NCBI GenBank assembly: GCA_017889745.1
Contig: JAGGAG010000026.1
Location: 1 to 19,639, forward strand
Length of the DNA stretch: 19,639 nt
From: Gemmatimonadota bacterium
Lineage (GTDB): Bacteria; Gemmatimonadota; Gemmatimonadetes; Gemmatimonadales; GWC2-71-9
Direction: 5' to 3'
This document shows positions 14,921 to 19,639 of this stretch, piece by piece. The notes beneath the pieces were generated by a model. The model was not told where the DNA came from. It was given only the letters and a program-made list of their open reading frames with translations, and did not search any database. Numbering within the stretch: position 1 is the stretch's first letter; each line of letters starts with the position of its first letter. Made by a program: the position numbers and the translations under genes.

Positions 14921-16042
14921 TCAGCGGAAGTCGGTGCCTTTGATGAGATCCTGCAACTGCTCCTCGGTCTGTGCCGCGGCCGCGTCCCAGGTGAGCCGCT
15001 CCGCGTGCTGCCGCGCCTGCACGCCGAACCGGTCCACCACGCCGCGGTCGCCGGCCAGGGCCAGGTACTGCGTCGCCAGCGCCGCCGCGTCGCCATGCGG
15101 CACCAGCCATCCGGTCGTACCCGCGCGCACCGAGTCGCGCAGGCCCGGACTGTCGGAGGCGATCGACGGCGTGCCGCATGCCGCGGCCTCCATCACCGTG
15201 ATGCCCCACCCTTCCTTGGGCGACGGAAACACGTTGGCCCATGCGCTGCGGAAGAGCCGCAGCTTCTCTTCCTCGCTCACGAACCCCAGGAACCGCACCG
15301 CGTCGCCCTGGCCGGTGTCGCGGGCCAGCTCCTGCAGCGACTCGAGATGATCGCCGCCGCCCGCGATCTCGAGCCGCAGGTCCGGCCGCTCCTGCCTCGC
15401 CAGGGCCAGCGCCCGGATGGCGAGGTCGACGCCCTTGTACCGCTTCAGTCTTCCAACATACACAAAGGTCGGATCGGCCGTCCGGCCCACCGCCGGGTCC
15501 GGCCGGTACCGGACGGAATCCACGCCCGGGTGGATCACCCGGATGTGGTGACCGTCCACGCCGCGGGCCACCAGGTCGTCCCGGGTGCTCTCGCTGATGG
15601 CGTGAAACCCCGCGCGGCGGTAGGCCAGCGGCAGCGGCTGTTCGGCCACCCACACCGTGGCCGCCATCGGCCACGCCGCCTCCTCGAACGCCGTGCTCCC
15701 GAACAGGTGCGGGATGATCGCGCAGAACGGCAGCCGGGTCATGCCCGCGAGGAACAGCGGCAGCTTGTTGATGTCCTCGCATACGACGTCGGCCCGCTCG
15801 GCCGTCAGTGCCCGCCGCACCGCGCCGCGCCCCTTGAGCGCGAACGTGTGCCGGCCTCCCGTGCGGTGCACCTCGATCCCCTGCACCATCTCCTGCGCTT
15901 CGCCGCCGACCCAGTTGGAGCAAACCAGCCGCACCCGGTGACCCCGCTGCACCAGCCGGCTGAAGATCTCGAAGAGGTGGATCTCGGCCCCGCCCGCCTG
16001 CGGATTGCGAATGTCCTGCCAGTTGACGAGCAGGATGTTCAC
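14921..16042 (-). CDS. GT4-family glycosyltransferase
   Basis: 373 residues, a complete GT-B fold protein. The N-terminal acceptor half begins MNILLVNWQDIRNPQAGGAE, with the glycine-rich loop found in GT4 enzymes. The C-terminal nucleotide-sugar half has FVYVGRLKRYKGVDLAI (193-209), LEIAGGGD, and the E-x7-E element EGWGITVMEA (277-286, Glu277 and Glu285) near ACGTPSIAS. The donor and acceptor are unknown; a role in cell-envelope or exopolysaccharide synthesis is the usual one. No signal peptide or membrane segment is seen. GTG 16042 overlaps the nusB stop as GTGA. It is the only carbohydrate-active enzyme near the PTS genes, but nothing links it to them functionally. Confidence 0.9.
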   Translation of the reverse strand: MNILLVNWQDIRNPQAGGAEIHLFEIFSRLVQRGHRVRLVCSNWVGGEAQEMVQGIEVHRTGGRHTFALKGRGAVRRALTAERADVVCEDINKLPLFLAGMTRLPFCAIIPHLFGSTAFEEAAWPMAATVWVAEQPLPLAYRRAGFHAISESTRDDLVARGVDGHHIRVIHPGVDSVRYRPDPAVGRTADPTFVYVGRLKRYKGVDLAIRALALARQERPDLRLEIAGGGDHLESLQELARDTGQGDAVRFLGFVSEEEKLRLFRSAWANVFPSPKEGWGITVMEAAACGTPSIASDSPGLRDSVRAGTTGWLVPHGDAAALATQYLALAGDRGVVDRFGVQARQHAERLTWDAAAAQTEEQLQDLIKGTDFR

Positions 16043-16452
16043 AGGCGCCCGAGCGTATGGGCCACCCGGTCGAGCACCCCGTTCACGAAGGCCGGCGCCC
16101 GCGCCCCGCCGAACCAGTGCGCCAGACGCACCGCCTCGTCGATCGCCACCTTCGGCGGCACGTCGCCCGTGCGCAATTCGTGGATGCCCATCCGCAGGAT
16201 GATCCGCTCCACCACGGCGATCCGCTCCAGCCGCCAGTTGTCGGTGGCTTCCTCCACCTCGCGATCGAGCACTTCGGCGTCGTCGAGCACCGCGCTGGCC
16301 AGCAGTTCCGCCCCGTCGAAGACCGCGGGCTCCGGCCCGGTGAGGCGGGCGATCCCCGTCGCCACCTCGTGCATCGGCGCCGACCCATGCAGTTCCCACG
16401 CGTACAGCATCTGCAGCGCCCGGGCCCGGCAGCGCGTTTCCCGGCGGATCAT
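16039..16452 (-). CDS. nusB: Transcription antitermination factor NusB
   Basis: 137 residues, all-helical. Family features: the basic start RRETRCRARALQMLYAWE, the RNA-binding region, and the C-terminal block RIILRMGIHELRTGDVPPKVAIDEAVRLAHWFGG, then FVNGVLDRVA. With NusE (S10) it binds boxA RNA and supports antitermination of rRNA operons. The location directly after ribH is the common bacterial arrangement (ribH-nusB). ATG 16452 overlaps the ribH stop as ATGA. Confidence 0.97.
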   Translation of the reverse strand: MIRRETRCRARALQMLYAWELHGSAPMHEVATGIARLTGPEPAVFDGAELLASAVLDDAEVLDREVEEATDNWRLERIAVVERIILRMGIHELRTGDVPPKVAIDEAVRLAHWFGGARAPAFVNGVLDRVAHTLGRL

Positions 16453-16919
16453 GGGCGCTCCCTCACCTGCCGCAGCACGTCCGCCAGTTCCAGCGCGGCG
16501 CTCATCGCCTCGTGGCCCTTGTTGCCCGCCTTGCCGCCCGCCCGCTCGGTCGCCTGCTCCATCGTGTCCACGGTGAGCACGCCGAACGCCACCGCCATCG
16601 CGTGCTGTACCGCCACCGCGCTCAGCGCGCGCGCCGTCTCGCCCGCCACGTACTCGAAGTGCGGCGTGTCGCCCCGGATCACGGCGCCGAGCGCCACCAG
16701 CGCCGCGTACCGCCCGCTCCCCGCCAGCTCCGACGCCGCCGCCCCGAGCTCGAACGCGCCCGGCACCCACACGATGTCGATCTCCTCATCGGTCATGCCC
16801 GCCTCATGGGCACACTCGAGCGCGCCGTCGAGCAGGCGGCGGGTGACCAGTTCGTTGTAGCGGCTGACGAGGACCGCCACGGGACCGACGTGGCGGCGCT
16901 CCCCGGAGAATTCTGGCAC
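16449..16919 (-). CDS. ribH: 6,7-dimethyl-8-ribityllumazine synthase
   Basis: Condenses 5-amino-6-ribitylaminouracil with 3,4-dihydroxy-2-butanone 4-phosphate, the penultimate step of riboflavin synthesis; it usually forms 60-subunit or decameric shells. 156 residues, normal length. The active site is complete: SRYNELVTRRLLDGAL (19-34), VPGAFELGAAA (52-62), and GAVIRGDTPHFEYV (78-91) with the catalytic His87; GVLTVDTMEQA and the GKAGNKGHEAA-like segment follow. GTG 16919 lies 2 nt after the ribBA stop. Confidence 0.98.
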   Translation of the reverse strand: MPEFSGERRHVGPVAVLVSRYNELVTRRLLDGALECAHEAGMTDEEIDIVWVPGAFELGAAASELAGSGRYAALVALGAVIRGDTPHFEYVAGETARALSAVAVQHAMAVAFGVLTVDTMEQATERAGGKAGNKGHEAMSAALELADVLRQVRERP

Positions 16920-16921
16920 GA

Positions 16922-18127
16922 TCAGTGGGCGAAAAGGTGGCCGAGCTTGTCGCGCTTCACGTCGAGATAGCTGCGGTTCTCATCGTTGGGACTGGTGATC
17001 AGCGGCACGCGTTCCACGATTTCGAGTCCATACCCGTCGACGCCGACGAGTTTCCGGGGGTTGTTGGTCATGATCCGGATCGAGGAGAGGCCGAGGTCGC
17101 GGAGGATCTGCGCCCCGATGCCGTAGTTCCGGAGGTCGGGCGCGAACCCGAGCTTCTGGTTGGCCGCCACCGTGTCCACGCCGGTGTCCTGCAGCTCGTA
17201 GGCGCGCAGCTTGTTGAGGAGCCCGATGCCGCGCCCCTCCTGGTCGAGGTACACGATCACCCCGTGGCCCGCCTCGCCGATCTGCCGCATCGCCGCGTGC
17301 AACTGGTCGCCGCAGTCGCAGCGCTTCGACCCGAACACGTCGCCGGTGAGGCACTTGGAATGCATACGCACCAGCACGTTCTTCTCGCCTTCCACGTGGC
17401 CCATCACCAGCGCCACGTGCTCCGCGCTGTCCACGTCGTTGCGGTAGCCCACGATGCGGAACTCGCCGAACGGCGTCGGCAGCCGCGCCTCGGCGAGGCG
17501 GTGCACCAGCCGCTCCGTGCGGAGCCGGTAGGCCACCAGCTGGGCCAGCGTCACGAAGGTGAGGTGGAGCTTCTCCGCCAGTTCCATCAGCTGCGGCCGC
17601 CGCGCCATCGAGCCGTCGGCGCTCAGGATCTCGCAGATGACGCCCGCCGGGTAGAGCCCCGCCAGCCGCGCGAAGTCCATGCTGCCCTCGGTGTGCCCTA
17701 CGCGCTGCAGCACGCCGCCCGGGCGGGCGCGCAGGGGGAAGATGTGCCCCGGACGCCGCAGGTCGGACGGGATCGTGCGCGGGTTGAGCGCCACGTGGAT
17801 CGTGCTCGAACGGTCGGCGGCCGAGATGCCCGTGGTCACGCCGAAGCGACGGTCGGCATCGATGCTCACGGTGAACGCCGTGCCCAGGTCCTCGGTGTTC
17901 CGCTCGGTCATCTGCGGCAGGCCCAGTTCGTCACAGCGTTCGCCCGGCAGGGCGAGGCAGATGAGCCCGCGGCCGTGCAGGGTCATGAAGTTGATCAGTT
18001 CCGGCGTCACCAGTTCGGCGGCGCAGACGAGGTCGCCCTCGTTCTCGCGATCCTCGTCGTCCGCGACGATGATGATCTTGCCGCTGCGCAGGTCCTCGAT
18101 CGCCTGCTCGATGCTGTGCCGTGTCAT
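16922..18127 (-). CDS. ribBA: Bifunctional 3,4-dihydroxy-2-butanone 4-phosphate synthase / GTP cyclohydrolase II
   Basis: Fusion of the two enzymes that feed riboflavin synthesis: ribulose 5-phosphate to dihydroxybutanone phosphate, and GTP to the pyrimidine precursor. 401 residues. The N-terminal domain (1-200) has DDEDRENEGDL (23-33) and GHTEGSMDFARLAGL (144-158). The C-terminal domain (about 208-401) has the zinc cysteines 259, 270 and 272 in SKCLTGDVFGSKRCDCGDQL, DQEGRGIGLLNKLRAY (295-310), and YGIGAQILRDLG. All catalytic motifs of both halves appear intact, so it is unlikely to be a degenerate RibBX type. ATG 18127 follows a GAAGGCGG ribosome binding site; the gap to ribE is 10 nt. Confidence 0.98.
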   Translation of the reverse strand: MTRHSIEQAIEDLRSGKIIIVADDEDRENEGDLVCAAELVTPELINFMTLHGRGLICLALPGERCDELGLPQMTERNTEDLGTAFTVSIDADRRFGVTTGISAADRSSTIHVALNPRTIPSDLRRPGHIFPLRARPGGVLQRVGHTEGSMDFARLAGLYPAGVICEILSADGSMARRPQLMELAEKLHLTFVTLAQLVAYRLRTERLVHRLAEARLPTPFGEFRIVGYRNDVDSAEHVALVMGHVEGEKNVLVRMHSKCLTGDVFGSKRCDCGDQLHAAMRQIGEAGHGVIVYLDQEGRGIGLLNKLRAYELQDTGVDTVAANQKLGFAPDLRNYGIGAQILRDLGLSSIRIMTNNPRKLVGVDGYGLEIVERVPLITSPNDENRSYLDVKRDKLGHLFAH

Positions 18128-18137
18128 GCCGCCTTCG

Positions 18138-18755
18138 TCATGCGGGACGGTTGCCCGGGAGCCGGGCCAGGTGCGGCCGCAGCATCCCTTCGACGTACTT
18201 GCCGAGCACGTCGGCCTCGACGTGCACCGCGTCCGCCGGGCGCCGTTCGCCCAGCGTCGTATGCTCCAAGGTAAACGGAATCAGCGAGATCTGGATCACG
18301 CCCGGTTCCGGTATGGCGTTCACCGTGAGGCTCACGCCGTCCACGGTCACCGACCCGAGCGGGACGCTCACCCGCGACACCTCGTTCGGCACCTTGATGT
18401 CGATCAGCCGGGCGTCCGCGTGCTCCTTCACGTGCAGCACCAGCCCCACGCCGTCGACATGGCCCTGCACCAGGTGTCCCCCCATCCGGTCACCCACCCG
18501 GAGCGCCCGCTCCAGGTTCACCCGCCGTCCTGCGACATATGTGCCGAAGGCCGTCCGGTCGAGCGACGTGGCAATGATGTGGGCGACGAAGCCCGCGTTG
18601 GCGAACCCCTTCACCGTGAGGCACGCCCCGTCGACGGCAATGCTCTCGCCCAGTTCCAGCCCCTTGTAGGGCGCGTCGATCACGAGTTCCAGCCCCTCGT
18701 CGTCGCGCCGCGCGCGCGACACCGTCCCGATGGCCGTGATCAGTCCCGTGAACAT
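18138..18755 (-). CDS. ribE: Riboflavin synthase, alpha subunit
   Basis: Dismutates two lumazine molecules to riboflavin. 205 residues consisting of two homologous beta-barrels. The first starts MFTGLITAIGTV and contains SIAVDGACLTVKGF; the repeat contains GHLVQGHVDGVG and SVTVDGVSLTVNAI, so the internal duplication is plain from the paired V-DG-x-LTV motifs. The C-terminal trimerization helix (DVLGKYVEGMLRPH) is present. The ATG at 18755 shares one base with the ribD stop (TGATG). This gene is called ribE in many genomes and ribC in others. Confidence 0.98.
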   Translation of the reverse strand: MFTGLITAIGTVSRARRDDEGLELVIDAPYKGLELGESIAVDGACLTVKGFANAGFVAHIIATSLDRTAFGTYVAGRRVNLERALRVGDRMGGHLVQGHVDGVGLVLHVKEHADARLIDIKVPNEVSRVSVPLGSVTVDGVSLTVNAIPEPGVIQISLIPFTLEHTTLGERRPADAVHVEADVLGKYVEGMLRPHLARLPGNRPA

Positions 18756-19639
18756 CAGCGGCGATCCACCACGAGCAGCGTATCCTCCCCCAGGGCGCGG
18801 CGCTCCACCACACGCCAGCGCGGCGCCAGTTCCAGCGACGTGCCCGGCAGGCCGGTGACGGCCGGGACCCCATCGCCGAGCCAGAGCGGGCTCTGCACCC
18901 AGTACAGGCGGTCCACCAGGTCCTCGGCCAGCAGCGCGCCGGCGAGCTGCCCGCCGCCCTCCACCAGCACGCTCTCGACGTCTTCCTCGCGCAGCGCGGC
19001 GAGCGCGGCGGCCAGCGACTTCGTCTCCCGCACATCCACGCCGGCGGTGGTGAGCGCCCCCTGCGCCGCACCAGTGCCCGGGGCCACGAACACCGTGGTC
19101 GGCGTCTCGCGCGCCGTGCGCGCCAGGGCCGCTTCGGTCGAGAGCTGGCTGCTCCGGCCGAACACCACTCGCCGCGGCGTGCGCCGCGGCACCACCGTGC
19201 CGCGCACCGTGAGCGACGGGTCGTCTACCCGCACCGTGTGGCTCCCCACCGCCAGCGCGTCGAAGCCCGCGCGCAGCCACTGCACCCACGCCCGTGCCTC
19301 CGGCCCGCTGATCCAGCGCGAGCGTCCCTCCCGGTCGGCGATGCGCGCATCCAGCGACGTGGCGAGCTTGAGCGCCACGTACGGCCGCCGTCGCGCGCCA
19401 TGCGCGTGCAGGAAGGTCGCGTTCTGCGCCGCGGCCTCGCGTTGCATCAGGCCGAGCTCCACCTCGATGCCGTGCTGCCGCAGGTACGCGGCGCCGCCCG
19501 CCGCCTCCGTGTTGGGGTCCGCCACCGCCGCCACCACCCGCCGGATCCCCGCCCGCCGCACCAGGTCGGTGCACGGCGGCTGCTTCCCCTGATGCGCGCA
19601 GGGCTCGAGGGTGACGACCAGCGTCGCCCCGCGAGCCCC
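18755..19639 (-). CDS. ribD: Riboflavin biosynthesis deaminase/reductase RibD (5' end beyond window)
   Basis: 295 codons are visible and the frame continues past the right end. The visible part starts inside the deaminase domain at VVTLEPCAHQGKQPPC, which holds the two zinc cysteines; the HAE zinc/catalytic part lies outside. The reductase domain (from PYVALKLATSLDARIA on) has WISGPEARAWVQWLRAGFDALAVGSHTV, DDPSLTVR, and VLVEGGGQLAGALLAEDLVD, the NADPH/substrate site. It deaminates and then reduces the pyrimidine intermediate. The deaminase motif has Gln in GKQPPC where Thr is frequent; I do not take this as inactivating. Any FMN riboswitch before the operon would be outside the window. Confidence 0.96.
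   Translation of the reverse strand, partial: GARGATLVVTLEPCAHQGKQPPCTDLVRRAGIRRVVAAVADPNTEAAGGAAYLRQHGIEVELGLMQREAAAQNATFLHAHGARRRPYVALKLATSLDARIADREGRSRWISGPEARAWVQWLRAGFDALAVGSHTVRVDDPSLTVRGTVVPRRTPRRVVFGRSSQLSTEAALARTARETPTTVFVAPGTGAAQGALTTAGVDVRETKSLAAALAALREEDVESVLVEGGGQLAGALLAEDLVDRLYWVQSPLWLGDGVPAVTGLPGTSLELAPRWRVVERRALGEDTLLVVDRR

Noticed and set aside
16922..18127. Possible degenerate RibBX-type fusion in place of a bifunctional RibBA
   Set aside because: The zinc cysteines 259, 270 and 272 and the GRGIGL motif of the cyclohydrolase II half are all present.
1..19639. A mobile element, phage, defence island or CRISPR array
   Set aside because: No transposase, integrase, phage, restriction or Cas motif was found in the translations, no regularly spaced longer repeats were seen, and gene content and composition look uniform.

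Overview
The window is GC-rich (about 70% by eye), gene-dense bacterial chromosome in which every convincing gene lies on the minus strand. It should therefore be read from the right-hand end to the left. It begins inside ribD and ends inside tadA. No rRNA, tRNA, CRISPR array, insertion sequence, phage gene or origin is visible. The gene content (bacterial ClpB, SelB, RibBA fusion, HPr kinase, mannose-family PTS, secreted FlgD-Ig-like and carboxypeptidase-regulatory-like proteins) and the order rib-nusB-glycosyltransferase-hpf-hprK-PTS-metK suggest a Gram-negative-type lineage such as Gemmatimonadota. That placement is inference from gene content, not from a marker alignment.

Region 1 (19639 to 16039): riboflavin synthesis genes ribD (5' part outside the window), ribE, ribBA and ribH, followed by nusB. 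Together the rib enzymes make riboflavin from GTP and ribulose 5-phosphate. Region 2 (16042 to 9284): a GT4 glycosyltransferase, the ribosome hibernation factor hpf, HPr kinase/phosphorylase, all four mannose-family PTS subunits (IIA, IIB, IIC, IID), HPr and enzyme I. All phospho-acceptor histidines are present, and HPr also carries the Ser46 target of HprK, so a complete phosphorelay and its regulatory kinase are encoded together. Region 3 (9250 to 3774): metK, a bifunctional-nuclease-domain protein, a membrane-anchored exported protein whose start codon is problematic, recO and selB (selenocysteine elongation factor).

These 18 genes from ribD to selB are joined by 1-8 nt overlaps or gaps of at most 33 nt. 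They look like one very long transcription unit in which translational coupling (ATGA, GTGA, TGATG junctions) is the rule.

Region 4 (3773 to 1): a small exported protein made of a single FlgD-Ig-like domain, ended by a strong intrinsic terminator and flanked on both sides by short 7-bp tandem repeats. It is followed by clpB and, overlapping it, tadA, which runs off the left end.

The window is mostly housekeeping. The points that deserve a second look are the start of the exported protein at 6402-7562, the 7-bp repeats around the small secreted gene, the self-contained PTS/HprK block without sugar catabolic genes, and selB standing apart from other selenocysteine genes.
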